This document shows positions 46,227 through 60,137 of a stretch of 64,000 bases of DNA, piece by piece. The notes beneath the pieces were generated by a model, which was not told the origin of the DNA, searched no databases, and worked only from the letters and a program-made list of their open reading frames with translations. Made by a program: the position numbers and the translations under genes. The number at the start of each line of letters is the position of its first letter. Within the stretch, counting starts at the first letter, position 1. This DNA is from Phlyctochytrium arcticum (lineage: Eukaryota; Chytridiomycota; Chytridiomycetes; Chytridiales; Chytridiaceae). The stretch is from positions 124,001-188,000 of the forward strand of contig JAHLKI010000016.1 of NCBI GenBank assembly GCA_025602905.1, given 5' to 3'.

Positions 46227-49200
46227 TCATGTTGTATCCATTGGCTGGACCCCACCCGCCTTCCGCTGCTGTCTCCATTGCGATATCTTATTTCTCAAAT
46301 CATCATCTGTAAAATCAAAGTGTAAACACCAATGGCATAGGTCTCCTTTCTCGAACCACAAAAAACTCACTTGGTACCACTTGGTCTATGGTAAGCGGCT
46401 GCCTATTGAACTGAAGTCGGCATCAAAAGATTAGTTATTGTAGCCATTTGCAGTTGTGGTGAAATACTTACCGGATCGTGAGCGTCCGACAACAAATGCG
46501 ACTTTATTGTCGACCGATCAACAGATATTCCGCTTGTGGGCAAGATGACGGGATCCTCCATGAGCGAGTACAGTAAAGGATCTATTTGAAACGTTCAATT
46601 TTACTTTGTTTAGGTCAAATTCACGATTGCAAGTGATTATTACCGAGAAATTCATCCGGAACATCACCAAGCTCTTCTTCCTCCTTCAACGTTGATGCGA
46701 TAGACGCTTCCACTTTGTCCACAAATTCGCGCAAACTCGCCAAGTCATCCTAAAATGGTACATGATCAGTCTCATAGATACTCAATGAACGAGGCACTGG
46801 CCGTACCTGATTCTTCAAGTTATTCTTCAGAAGGATAGATGATGCGCGAACAAAGAGGTCTTTGCGGTACGAGCGCTCGTCCCTTGTGACAGCCAGAATG
46901 AATTCGGGACGGTGGCTGAGATGGATATAGATGTCGACAAGCTCGCAAAGTAACCGTTTTGGCTCAAAGCGGTACTTTTCTGGATTTTGCACCTATGCGA
47001 GCAAGAACCCTAGATTAGTTGGCTATCCGCAAAAGTTTCGGAAATGTTTGTGATAAAAACCTTTAATTCTGTGCATCGTGGGCCCACTAGGGCTGCCAGA
47101 TTAAAATCCAACATGCTGGCCAAGCGCTCAACAATTTCTGGCTCCATAAACGGGTTGACAATGTCGGGATCGGTAGTCATGTATTGCAACATGTGCACAG
47201 TCTCATTGCCAAGTGACATGTACGAATGTGCATGCCGTTCGATGTCTTTGAGGTGTTTGGCACGCTCCTCGCGGCGTTGTTGGTCTTCTTGACTAGCGTT
47301 GTCCTACAGGCGGATACAGGTTAGACACGAAGAATATCAAGACTACAAGGAGGACACATACAGGCAGTGGTTCAGCCAGTTCTAACTGCAGTTGTTGAAT
47401 TTCCTTCAATTTGGACAAACTCTCGTCCAAGAGATACGTGGTATCGTTGTTAAGAAGTGCCACGAAACGCACGAAAAATGCAGTGTTGCTGAGCGTGGTA
47501 TATCAATATCTATCGCCACTTGACATGGACTTCAGACTTACCGGCTCTGCTCCACAATCCTCTTTCGATGTACTGGTACTGCCCAAATTCCCTTCAGGAT
47601 TTGCGAAATGTTATATCGAATGTTGAACTTGTCATAAAACTGTGTCGATGCGCCGGTATGCTCCGCATCTGCACGATCGAGTGTTGGTTAGAATGGATGT
47701 GACAATCTCCAGTCCTGCTCATACTGACCCACGTAGAACCTCATCAAATTTGGTACCAGCAGCAATTGTGCCATTGGATGGGTTGAAAACACACCGTCTA
47801 GCCTGCCGCTTGTCTGGCCAGACTGGGAAACCCAGAGAGGCCAAGTGAATGTAAAAAGTATCTGTGGTCAATCCACGATTAGGGTAACAGTATGCCGTAA
47901 TCAAAATGATCAAAGGACATGCCTCCACGAGTTTGCTTTTCAAATGCGGATTCCGCACAAGATGGGGATTGGCCAGGATTGTCATGGCAAAAGTCATAAA
48001 GGCATCGCGTGGATTGTTTTCCAGAATTCCTGGATCATTTCTGATGAATTTGATAAGTTCTAGAGCACACCACATAATAGCATTTCAATCATCAAATCAC
48101 CTGACGATGAACAGATAGAACTCGCAGATGTCTTCGATGATCCACTCGGGAAGAACAGCAAAAGTGACTGGAACCTCTTCCGGTATTTGATTCAGGTTCA
48201 AACTACAGAAATTAGGATTTTCCCCCCCTCGCAAGTGATTTTTTTGACTTACTCCTGCATCTCCCCTCTCGCGACCCTGTTCCAGTCAACCCCATCCGCA
48301 GTCTTTCCAGTCGGATAATGCACGTTTGCCGATCCCAGTACATTGCATCGAATTAGCCACATCATAACAAGATCGTAGAATCTGAGTGAGTTTTCCAAGG
48401 CGGGCTTATTCTTAAGCGCAACATCAAAGGACAACTTGTAAGCGATCATCTTGTCAAGTTGTTTCTAGAAAAAGATATGTTTTTTAGAAAACAGAATATA
48501 GATCGCATCATGTACGTTCCGTAATACCTGAAATTTTTTAAGCATCTCCTCGTTAAGCATGCCTCGCGGGCCAGCCCACGCTCCCGAATCGCGTTCGGCC
48601 TTTATCCCGGCAATATGTTTTCGGAGCTCTTCCAATTGTTTCACAAAGCCGCCATATTGTCGCAGGGTACTCATGAGCGAGTAGTGGTGTGATGCCAGTG
48701 TCAGATAAAACACATCAGAAATGAAATTTGCAGGTTGAGGGTTTAGGTTTTTCTCCTTCCAGTCCTGCAAGTGCTTCTCGTAAAACGGCTTGTCAGCATT
48801 CATACGAGTGTGATCGGTAATATCGATGCGGGAAGAGTAGTTGAAATAGTCAGGATCTATCAGATGGATCTTGGAGTATCTTGAGTCCATAATGGGTTCA
48901 CAGAGCTTTAGACAAACTTGCATGATATTGTAAACAAAGCCGTCCGAGGAAACTTCGATTGGATTGAACTAGGGGCAAACAATCTGAAAATGTGCATCAA
49001 AGGAGAATCTTCTGAAACTGTACTTACCTGCATTCTTCCTCGTTTCGTGTTCACTGCAATAGCAGCTCCAAAATATGCCAAGACCCCTTCTCGAGTCTCC
49101 GGTGACGCTTTGATGAGACCCATCGTGATACCATGTAGTTGAGACTATACTTATATAAGTACCATCGAAAAATCTAAGGGAGGCACAGTATGGCATTACC

Positions 49201-50679
49201 CTCGCGACATCTGCAAGACCCCGAAGCGAGGCCATAGTTGCGCGAACATCACCAGCGTTTCGCGCGCCAATGTAAAAGTTGCCCAACACTGAATTCATCT
49301 CGCCAAATGGATTTGAACTAGCGAAGTAATGCTCCGCCAGTTTGGGATCCACGTCCGGAAAAGTACTCAATTTGCTGAAAAAAGGACCAAGGATTGTAAG
49401 AACTTCGAAAGTTTTCGCACTTGATTCGACAATCCAATTTTTCAATGACGGTAGCTAGCAAGTAAAATAAGATTTGTGATATTCGCGATATTCCGGCTCA
49501 ATTGGTTACCATGATCGCGATTTCGCGGAATGTCAAAAGGTGTCCAAATGCTCGCAACGGAATTTGATAGCTTTTGTACAGAGGTTCTTCCCGCATTCTT
49601 GCGCAGATGCTATTGATGATAGGAGAGATCGTCTAAGGCAGAGTTGAGTCAACAAAACATGCTGAGGAAGTGTAACTTCTAACCTGTGGCAGGTCGGCCG
49701 AGTCATGGAAACTGATGAATTCCTCCAGAAAGTCCCGAGGCAAGGCAGCTTCCACCTCATCAGCTGAATCCAAAAGTAGCTTACGCGCTACATAGGATGG
49801 ACCAAGCTCAGCCGCCCTACAAGTACGCTGTCTCAGAACTCCTCCCAGTCAATTCAACAACGACAAACATACCATTTGGGTTGTGGGAAAGTGTCAGCCA
49901 TTTCCGGATTGACGACCAGTGCGCTGTAACTGACAAGAAGCGCACGGAGTGGCTCCAGGCCTTCAACACGTCGCTTAGCGGTTTCTGCTAGCTGAGGATC
50001 TCCTTGTCCTCGTTCCACGATCGATCGAACGCCGCCCTTTGTAGTCTGAACACGCTTCCAACAGCCAATTAAATAGTCGAATAGTGGAATCGAGGAATCG
50101 CCGGCATTCTCAGGTAAGGAAAGACGTGCGTACAACACCCGCTCGATCTGTTCCTTGGTTACTCGAAGCGGCAATCCTTCAGCTTTGAATTCTTCAACTA
50201 ACTCTGGCACGAGCTTATAGCCTTTGCTTGCAACAATCGATTCCTGTAAGCAGTGTAAGTCAAGCGCAGAATCAGCAGCGTTGATCTTCTCCTCACATCG
50301 ACGGTACACTGCAGAATGCGCTCGTACGAGTCGCTCACCCAGTCGTCATCTGACTGGGCTAAGAAGTTTGCCACAATCCGTGCATTACTGGCGGAGGGGG
50401 AAGGCTTGGATGGAGGCGTACGTTGTTCAGGGGTCTGCAAGATCGTTCAGAATACACGCTCGACCAAACAAGAGTAGGGTCACCAACCTTGGGTGCAACT
50501 GTTTGAGCCGGGCTACTGCGACCCGTCTGAGAACTTGAGGGACGCACAGGTTTACTCGACGGTTCAACCTTTGGTGCGGCTTTGGTAATGGGAGAGATCG
50601 AAGCGTCTGTTGTCTCTGATTCAGTACGTGGGGCAGAACTCGCAGCTGCGGCCAATTTAGCCAGTCGCTTTTGACGGAT
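46227..50679 (-). CDS. UFD2: UFD2/UBE4-type U-box ubiquitin ligase (E4)
   Basis: A ~4.4 kb gene of many exons. UFD2 extends ubiquitin chains on substrates handed over by Cdc48 for proteasomal degradation. The first recognised exon starts at 50679 in phase 0 with [20 protein letters not shown], which is typical near the N-terminus of UBE4/UFD2. The true ATG lies in an unresolved upstream exon (the ATG near 50760 is a candidate). The helical core is clear ([53 protein letters not shown] [21 protein letters not shown]). The C-terminal U-box reads [39 protein letters not shown] and ends near 46227. Confidence 0.92.
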
Positions 50680-50985
50680 CTAAATACAGGAGTCAAGTTG
50701 AGTGCTCAGATCGGATCATGTGAAACCACTGTAAGCTCTTGCCCTTTCTCCTTCGTCCATTCTGGCACTGTATCCTGGGATATCCGCGCTTCTAAATTGG
50801 TGATCTCCACCGGTAGCGAGATCGAAGCTGTTTGGTTCAGTGTCTGGTTGAGACTGAGAGCTGGAGATGACATACAACGGGTTAGGGTTGATTTCACGGT
50901 GAACGCGGAATGCCAAATTCTGTTTTACGACTTTGGCGAAATTTGGGCAGCCTATGCTCTATGCCACCTTTATCACAAGAGTAGA

Positions 50986-53900
50986 ATGGAGGCATCAAAT
51001 GATGAGGCGGGGGTGGAGAAACTGCGGGCGGAGAAAGCCTGTATGGTATGCAGAACTTTAGTATGGCCGATGTTTGCGCATTTCTCTAAATACGCGTATC
51101 ATATCGAAGATGGCGAAGCTTCAAGAGCAACTCAACATTGAGCTGAAGCTAAAGGCTGGTACGAGAAGCTCCTCGAATGTCTCTATGTCTGGCGTTAATC
51201 TGCCTTGTCAGGCGCCGAAACTATGCTACAAGTTTCCGAGAGTGGGACGAAAGGAGCGACCATCAGCCGAGACCAGGTGGAGGCACAACTGGCACAAACA
51301 AAGTCCAAGATAGCATCCATTCAAAGGCAGATAGATATGTACAAAAATGTACCAGACTTGCCAGGTTGGTGTTCTGTCCGGTTATTCTACGTTTTGGAAC
51401 CCACGCCAATGTGCACGAATCAGGGACGCGTGTTGGTGGACATGATGCCGATGGCTCTATGGGTCGAAAACAGCGAAGCGGAGATCGCCGTGGAAGAGGA
51501 GACGGACCAGGCTTAGAATCACGCAAATCTGAGAACAACTTACTCCGCGGTGTGACCCCGCAGATGGTGGCTGATGTCTTGGCTCGTCTGAGTTCAGGAA
51601 CGGAGCATCCGTCAGCGCGAATGGAAGCAATGAACACCTTATTGAAGATTAGCCGGGGGGTCGAAAGTCTGGATGTCTTTGCCACACCTATCTACATTGT
51701 CAAAAGGTTCGGGGTCGCAGTCACTCTGCATGATACATTGTGCTAACATCGGTGCAACGTAGCTTGCGTACTTGCCTAGTACACCAATCAAAGGACATGC
51801 GCGCGAGTGCCTTTCGAGTTCTCCGCCACATTTCCTCCAACCTGAAAATGCTACAAGCCATAGTTGACGCGCATTTGGATGTTTTCGTCATGCGGTATGT
51901 AAGAAAGTGCAAGTCTAAGGTTGAACACAATTTTAACTCCTACAACAGTTCTTTAACGAGGGACCAGCGCTATGACGTTGAACGCGAGCAGTCATTGAAG
52001 CTGATAAGGGCCTTTGTGGATGTATCTGGTGGTGCCAAGCTATTACCACAAAGTCTGGTGCGCATGTTGGTGGCGCTTTCAGAGCAGGTGGACGACAAAT
52101 TTCGCGCTATATGTGTCGAAACTTTGTGCGAGCTAGGTATTTATTACTTTTTTGAAATGTAAAAGCCATTATCGTGACCAACAAGCATCCGACAGCTATA
52201 CGGAATATGGAACTGCTTACACTTGCCGGAGGCACTAAAGTCATATTCAATGCCCTTCTGGATGGCCCACGCGAATTAACGACATCTCTTGTACGAACGG
52301 TTCTATATATTCTCGACTCCCATGAGACACGCTCTTATATGCGACCAGCGGTGGAGCTTGAGGTGACTTGGTTGCATCCAGGAATGAGGGTCACGAAGCT
52401 AACTTCAATTATCAGATGATCATTTCACAGTTTACCGATGCTTATAGCAGAGGCCCAGCGAATGAGGAAAAACTGGTATCATGCGCCAAGGTCGTCACGC
52501 TCCTCTTTAAATCATGGACAGGTTGGTCTTTCTTTCACACGCATAACTGTCGCAAAGCTAAGTGCTGTAGGGCTGATATATCTGTGCTCTGATGATAAGC
52601 GCGCAATTAGGTCGATTGTCGAATCATTGCGATTGCCCTTTGACGAAAATCGGGTGCGTATCTCATACAGGATTTTGGAGACAACGAGGATGACTAAAGT
52701 GGACATTTTAGAAAATTCTCCTTGAAATGCTATTTGATATCTTGCAGATCGATGTGCCAAAATGGTATCCTGATTTCGTCTCGGCTCGCAGCCGCTTTGG
52801 TGAGCTGCGCTCAGCCTCGGCCAACCGGAAAGCATGCTGACTCTCCTAGGTCACTTTTATCCTATGCACGAGGATCTACTCCACGAGAATGTAAACGTGA
52901 TGCCGCTTTATGTGGACCGGAAAAGTCTTGTCGATCACTATCTCAGTTTCGTTCTGATGATTTTCATTCAAACTGGATTGCTTGAAGTACGCGCATCTCA
53001 GGGCACATATATCTCCTGCCCTGTATTGACAATATTTCAGGTTTTGGTAGAGTTGTTGCATCACGAGAACAAGTACATAACCACCCGCGTAACCATTCTG
53101 GTTGGGGAGATTTTGGAGCTTTGTAACAGACTTCTGCCAACAGCTACCGGTACAAGGATACAGGTAGGAAGATCGAGCCTTTTGAGCTCGAGTAGATTCT
53201 GATCATCAGTAGTCTTTGCCGATTTTGTTTAGTATAGCATCAAATTTTCAAGACGAATCTTTGCGGCATCAGGGAACGCTCGCCCTAACGTACATCGATA
53301 ATTTGCACAAAAGCAAAGAACGTATACTTCCCCAGTCAATGGACGACGCTGGATCAAAGTGCGTGCACCTTTGGCTCCGAACATGCCTGATGTTTTCTCA
53401 TCACTTCTCCATTTAGTCGCAACTGGCAAACAAGAAGGTCACAGAATGCCATTCGACATGGACGTTCCCGACAAGTAGAAAATGTTAAAATAAAAATGGG
53501 AATGCAAATTGACGACGTTCACTTCCGCAACATGCTGACCGAGCTTGAAGTTAGTTGCTTGAGTAGTGAGCAACATTTTGAGTGTTTTGCTGACCATGTT
53601 TGAAGAAAGTTTTGGGATCGAAGGAATATGCCAAATGGTCTTGGGACGTGATCATGGAGTTCATCCAGGGGCCAATGCTAAACGCCAAACGCTTGGATGA
53701 AGCACTAAAGACAACCAAAGTTGTGAAGCGGCTGGTTTCCTTTTACCGACCAACAAACCATCAATTCTCCGACATAAAAAAGAGCAAAGTAAGTCAAAGG
53801 CAGACTCGTGGCATTCTCTAGCATGTTTGGCTGAACTCATCATCGCGCCTTAGGGAAGTGCCAAATACATCCGAATAGGCTGCGAGTTGATCAAAACTCT

Positions 53901-56350
53901 GCTAGCAACCCCTGAGGGAGTGCGATATCTTGCAGAAAATCGGCTTCTCCCAGAAATTCGCGAATGTTTGGGCCAATTGGATCCAGTATGTGATGTGGGT
54001 TATCCTGAACTGTCACACGCTTTCCTAACTTGCAACTTCAAGATGCACGGGGCATCCCAAACAGAGCCCATTTTTTCCAAGGAACGTATGGAAAAAACGC
54101 TGACAGGGGAGTATTTTACGCTCTTGGGTGTATTTACGCAGTCATATGAAGGAGTTCGGTAAGTTGGGCAACTCGTTTTTTGTTCTGCTAATGATTTTAC
54201 TAAACTTGGCTTGTGCAGATTGCTCGAGCGTTTTCGAGTGTTCAGCTTATACTATCGCTTGACGGAGTTACGAAGCCGAGATGATCTGGTGAAAGCCGTC
54301 ATATTAAGCATGGACTACAGCCGGTAAAAAATATTGCGATATCACACAGGCCATCTTAATAAGACTGTTACGTTCCATTTAGGGACAATCATACGAGAGT
54401 TCTCTTGTCAAAAGTTCTAACTTCCGGATACAAGGTGTGTTGCAATACATAATTCAATGCCTCTCCGTCGTTAATGGTCCTTAATAGAGTGTGCGGCTCA
54501 TAGCTACTGGCCATATGCTTAATATACTGCAAAGTGGCACGGAAGATTTTTCGGAGTGGGGAACACAGCTGCTCGTCACGCAGGTAATTTTGACGTGTAT
54601 CTCCCGTCAAAAATGTCACTAAGTAGTTCTCAAGCTCTATGATCCGTCCATGGAAGTTTGTGAGAAAGCCGTAGCTGTCTTGGACTTGGCATGTAACGAC
54701 CGTCAAAATCTGGAGGCTGTAGTGAACATGCGACCGAGTTTGGACCATCTTGGCGAAGCTGGCAACCCCTTGCTGCTGCGGTGAGAGCTTGATCGTCACC
54801 TTTTTTCACATTGTGATTAAAGTCTCGTTCAGCTTTCTATCATCGTCCGTAGGCTTCCAGTATCTACAACAGTTGAACTATGTAGAGCCCGAGATGGACT
54901 ATTGGTTTGAGGTACTAGTAAATTCTCACAATACCCCTTGGCAAGAATGCTGACAATCGACAATAGTTCGGCAATAACCATTATGTCATCCGTTTGGAGC
55001 TGGCCTTGGCACGAGCGCTAGCCCCCAAACCAAAGCAAAACACGACCGGTACACTGGATACAAGTATTGACAATGTCAGTCAGGATACCTTGGATGCAGA
55101 GAATGAGTCAGTACTTTTATTTCCTGCTCAGTCTTCGGCCTTTTCGCTAACCTTGGCACAGGGAAATGGACGGCCGAGCACCTCCTCACTTCTACGGTGA
55201 ATTGGCACGTACCGCAGAAGGTTGCTCCCTTTTGCGCAGGAAAGGTCACTTTAAGATTTTTGGCGATATTATACGGCAAAAAGGCGAGTATCCAAGCAAC
55301 AAACATGAAGTCTTGCAATTGAAGGGTGTGCTGTGGACCGTGGTAAGTTCGCTCTGTCATCCATGTACAGTAGAGTCTTATGCGCCTTACCCAGGGTAAT
55401 ATTGGAGCTCAAAAAACTGGGCTACCATTTCTTCTCGAGGAGGATATCATAAGGCACATCGTGGACATTGCCAAGAACTCACCGATCATCACTCTGAAAG
55501 GGTAAGGATTCATACTAGGTATGATGAGATTGAATATTGACCATTCTTTAGCACTTGTTACTATGTGATTGGTCTGATAGCCAAAACTCCTGCGGGAGTG
55601 GAGCTTTTGGAGGATCTGGGTTGGGAAACTGTGGCACAATCACATGGTGTGCTCGAGGGCTTGTGTATACCCAAGGATGAATCATTGTTCCTACATGTGA
55701 GTTTATTGATTACCGGTATCATCCTTTCCATACGTGCTGAAACGGACGAGCAGATTTCCAATTGGCAGTATAAAGGTTCATGGCCAGAGTACACTGTCAA
55801 GTCCAAATTCAATCTGGAAGACTTTGATGCAACTGAGCAAGAGATCCTGAAATGCATAGGCAACATGAGCAATCACATCTTGGCGAATGCCGCCTCCAAA
55901 ACATTATCCAAGTAAGTTCGATATCCCTGTGCTTCTATACTTTTGAATTTGACCCTGTTTATTTTGAATGGAAGGATTCGCCACGAAAATTCCAATTGCT
56001 TCCAACGGATTACGCTCTACCTTGAAGTTTTACGCATGCTGTCCGTATATCATTACCGACTTACAGCACGGCGGTTCATTCACGATCTCTTTGATCGAGT
56101 TTCTTTCAATAATGCTGCATTCGAAAAGCTGGACGCAATGGGACAGATAGAAGCTATAGAGCCAAGACCGGGGCAAAACTCGGACGCGCGACTCGCATAT
56201 GCTAGCAACTCGGACATGGCATCCGATTGTGACCGTGACGAATCTGAATCAGCGAATGCCGGACCTAATGCATCCATAGCGAATAAAAATCTGTCAGGGA
56301 AGCCGGAACGCGTAATTTTGAAGCCGCAAACCGTCCAGAAAGGATTCTGA
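50986..56350 (+). CDS. TSC11: Rictor/Ste16/Tsc11, TORC2 subunit
   Basis: A ~5.4 kb gene of ~20 exons, from MEASNDEAGVEKLRAEKACM (50986) to the stop at 56350. Rictor is the scaffold that defines TORC2, controlling AGC kinases, actin and membrane homeostasis. The N-terminus forms an HR1-like coiled coil (LQEQLNIELKLKAGAETMLQ; QTKSKIASIQRQIDMYKN). The Rictor N-terminal repeat region follows (LVHQSKDMRASAFRVLRHIS; LPQSLVRMLVALSEQ; RPAVELE). Later blocks include AKWSWDVIMEFIQGPM, RKLLERFRVF-like and FGNNHYVIRLELALA. The signature YYVIGLIAKTPAGVELLEDL lies at 55562-55620. The C-terminus is acidic/Ser-rich. HR1 at the N-terminus is seen in other fungal orthologues. Some exon edges (around 52.6-53.5 and 54.3-54.8 kb) are uncertain. 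Confidence 0.93.
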
Positions 56351-56493
56351 TGCATCAGTCTCCTCACGAGCTCATCCCCCTCTACCCTCCAAATCCCCTA
56401 AACAACCCAGGCTGCCGCAATACTTATTTAATGAATATCGACCAAATCGATTGTAAATACATCATCTATCAAATGCTAAACTGTACATTATAA

Positions 56494-58797
56494 CTATCTG
56501 GTGGAGGAGGGGCGGAAGCATCTATCAGCCACTATGATAACATCGCGCATCTCTTTGATATCATGTACCCGGAGCACATTAGATCCCCCGGCAATGGAAG
56601 CCGTACATGCCGCAGCCGTACCCCACACACGATCCTTTGGATCGTCTGATTTGAGAGCTTGTCCCAAAAATCCCTTGCGCGAGGGACCAACCAGAATAGG
56701 AAAGCCCGCAAGATCACTTTTGCTCTTTACCAGTTCTGGTAAACGACGTAGGATATCGAAATTTTGCTCCGCGTTCTTGGCAAAGCCGATCCCAGGGTCA
56801 ACAATGACATTCCATCGACGAATTCCGCAATGGAGGGCTTGGGTGACAGTATTTCCGAGTACTTTCCGAATTTCCTTAATCACATCATCATTCTCATAGT
56901 TTGTCAGAGTTGTCATCGTTTTGGGAGTTCCGCGCATGTGCATGGCGCAAAATGGCACTTTCAGTTTTGCGACGGTAGCCAGCATATCAGGGTCGAATGA
57001 ACCGCCAGTAACGTCATTGACCAGATCTACTCCAGCTTCTACGGCGGCCTTGGCTATAGAGGCTCGGAAGGTATCAATGGAGAGAGGAACTTTCTGGTCC
57101 TTGGCCCGAATGCCCTTGATAACGGGAATGACGCGTGCCAACTCCTCTTCTTCTGTTATTGTTTCAGCATTGGGACGCGTTGACATTCCACCAATATCAA
57201 TCATATCAGCACCATCAGTCGCCATTTTCAACGCATGGTCAACAGCTCTGTCAACCGCAAAGTGTTGACCACCATCACTAAAACTGTCAGGCGTGACATT
57301 CAGGATGCCCATAATGAAAGTGCGACGTGACCAGTTCCAGATTTGACGTGACCGAAGAGGAAGCACCTTGTAAATGTGCTCGTCAGATGGTTTTTCGGCA
57401 TGCTTCAGCAGAGCAAGCAACTGCGACGCCGTTCGGTAAAGGCCAGGTATCTCAACATCCGCTGCAATACTACGGGGCAACAAGAATTAGCAAGGATAGG
57501 GAATTCGCCCGTGTTTCACTTACTCGCATAAGGGGCGTAACACAAATTCCCGCTCTTTGATACGAGGATGTGGTATGGTAAGCTTCTCATTGCTCATTTC
57601 TAGAATGTCATAAACTAGAATATCCAGATCAATGGGTCGGGGACCAAATCTTTGAGCCTCAAAATCACGTCCCATTTCAGCTTCCACTCCCTTGAGAAAC
57701 GCGAGCAAGGCGTCCGGTTCCAAACTAGTGCGGATCTTGATCGTGGCATTGAGAAAGTTGGGTTGATCTGCGACATACATGGGTGATGTCTCGTATAAGA
57801 AAGACGTGTCAACAATGGCGATCGCTGGAGAGCCCTCCATGCGAGTCAATGCGTTTTCTATGTTGAGCGCGCGATCTCCCATGTTTGTTCCCACGGCTAG
57901 ATACACGACATGGGGTAACCGCGCATCTTCAACAGCAGATAGACTTGGCTTTGCTGATGATACTGGTGCTTTGGGAATACTTTTTTGTGAGGGTGTCGAC
58001 AGCCCAAAGAAGGCCCTATCACGAGTGATCTCGACACCAGCAGCTTCCGCAAAAACAATCGCACTGGGCTTCTCGACTCGGACGGTGACTTTGGGAACAT
58101 GGCATTTTTCAATCATTAGACGTGCAATGGAGGTTGCCAGTGCCTCCACCGTTTTATACGATGTTTGTTCCACGTACTGACTGACGGTTCGTGTAATGGT
58201 TCGGTAATTGTGCACTTTAGGTACATGGTCCTCCAGCAAGAGCAAAGGATTGAATTGCAAGTGAATGATCAATGTGATTATGACTCGTTGGCGTTCCTCG
58301 CGCTCCCATGGGTTTACGCCAATGATGGTGTTAAGAGTCAATGCATTGATGAAGATTTGATCTTCACCCTCCACGTCCTCATCCTTGAGCATCGCGGTAC
58401 GAGCAACCGTAGTGTCCGATGACAACGAATCCAAAACATCTATGTCTCGTTTCGTTCGAGTGATCTCAACGCCAGCACACGCAGCGTGAAGTAGAGCTCG
58501 TGGTTTTTCCACTCGAACAGTCACCTTTTGCGCACCGCATTCACGGACACAGACCCGCGCAATCCCACCAGCGAGCGCCTCTACAGACCGATATCCTGTT
58601 TGCTCCGAGAAGGCTTGTGCCGTCTTTGCTAAAGTGCCATAGCTGATGGTATTTGAAAGCAGGTCGGTTTCCCCCGAAGCATCCACATCCTGGTGCAAAG
58701 TCAGATCGATGGTCAAAGGCTGTCGTTTCGACCGCTCCCACGAGTCGACTCCAATAATGTTGCGGACATTGAGCTTCCGGACGGTGATTTTGTCCAT
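56494..58797 (-). CDS. FOL1: FOL1, trifunctional folate synthesis enzyme (DHNA-HPPK-DHPS)
   Basis: Exons 58797-57524 and 57469-56494 give 749 residues. Two tandem dihydroneopterin aldolase domains come first (IIGVDSWERSKRQPLTIDL; IIGVNPWEREERQRVIITL). Next is hydroxymethyl-dihydropterin pyrophosphokinase (VYLAVGTNMGDRALNIENAL; RFGPRPIDLDILVYD). Last is dihydropteroate synthase (FIMGILNVTPDSFSDGG; VPLSIDTF; DPGIGFAKN; VGPSRKGFLG). Together they make dihydropteroate from dihydroneopterin and p-aminobenzoate; the last domain is the sulfonamide target. The order matches fungal FOL1, and key motifs look intact. It converges with the TORC2 gene (143 bases). Confidence 0.97.
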
Positions 58798-60137
58798 GTT
58801 TTGAATGATTGTCTGCTCTGACCTCCAGGTATCGAGATTTCGACCTGAGGGTTTCGAACTTTCGATTCCTGATGAGATTAGGGTTGAATTTGTTTTCCAA
58901 CTTTTCCCACCAACAATTGGGGTTGCGGTTGGAACTTGATCTAATCTTTGGCAAGGCAACGGCATCCATGCATACACCGGAATCTACCTCACAACAACTG
59001 AGTTGAGTTGCAACACCAGTGCTACTTGTCAGAACGGATGTATACGGAATCTGGGGAATCTGTAAGTCTGTTCGTTCTATGAGGTGAGAACTATACAAGG
59101 CGAGACCGACGGTACCCCAGAGAACTCAGAAAAGTGATAAACTCATGAGGAGCCCGGCCACAGCTCAATACCACAAGCAAAGGATACATGTTTGGTATTG
59201 GCATCTTCATCCCTTATTGATTAGTCGACGCAGCGATCAGGTCAGTTCGATTATCCTGCCGAATACTCTCCCCCTCCAGATGTTTGCCCATCGTCCGCCA
59301 ATCAGACAATCAGGCCGGACGACGCTTCTCATTGTATCCATCGTGAGGTATCGTTGTATCGCTGCATGACTGTTAGGTGCTTCAGGATCGAGTGCCTGGG
59401 GGAATTCGACTTTTGATTCACCACAGTTGAGCTGACATGGGCGATTGAAAGATGATGGATGACGGCGACGAGACGGAAATGTGCAGTATGAGGAGTATCG
59501 CAACTGATACATTCAAGGCATTCAAGGCAACATCATTGTCTTTGTCAATATTGTGTATCTGCGATTTTCGTATTGCGCATACTCCTGATTGTGTCTCGTA
59601 TGCAAGTCGCGTTGCCTGGAGGTATGATCATTGTGGGAACTGGAGATGGTTCAGGTCACCATGATGGCAAAAGATTAATGTAGGATAAACTGACACGCAG
59701 ATCTTAAATATTCGCCCTATTCGCCGTGCGTATCTATCTTATTCTGTCTGTGAACCTGTATACGTGCTGCGCAATGTCTGGTGTCTTTTCTTTTTCTTCA
59801 CTGCACAGAGTATGTAGCGTACGGTAGTTTCCTCCCCCCCGGTAGCTTAACGGACAACTTCACACATAACTGTACCAGCTCATTGTACTTTACACTGAAC
59901 GATAATATATTTTTACCAATGGAACATTGTCCCTGCTAAAGTGGGCCTACAAGATGTCGGTACTGTAATCGGCTAAAAGAGTGGCCCCATCCTGTTCCAT
60001 CGATATATAGAGTAGAGCGAGCAGATGAGGTCGCAACGCTTTCGCTGCTTTGGGTGTTTTCACCGCAATCTGCTTGTTTCGGGACTGAGCGCACGAGGAC
60101 GCGTCTTTGGCGTCGATGTTCACCAGAATTCCTCCTT
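58798..60137. other. Intergenic region upstream of FOL1
   Basis: No supported gene. Short frames occur on both strands; a 75-codon minus-strand frame at 59947-60174 overlaps the end of the recombinase relic in another frame. An AT-rich stretch near 59890-59920 and C-runs near 59830 were noted. The first ~250 bases should hold the FOL1 promoter. Confidence 0.45.

Noticed and set aside
59820..59860. A tRNA-like stretch (GGTAGCTTAACGG)
   Set aside because: No matching anticodon arm or T-arm consensus could be laid out around it.
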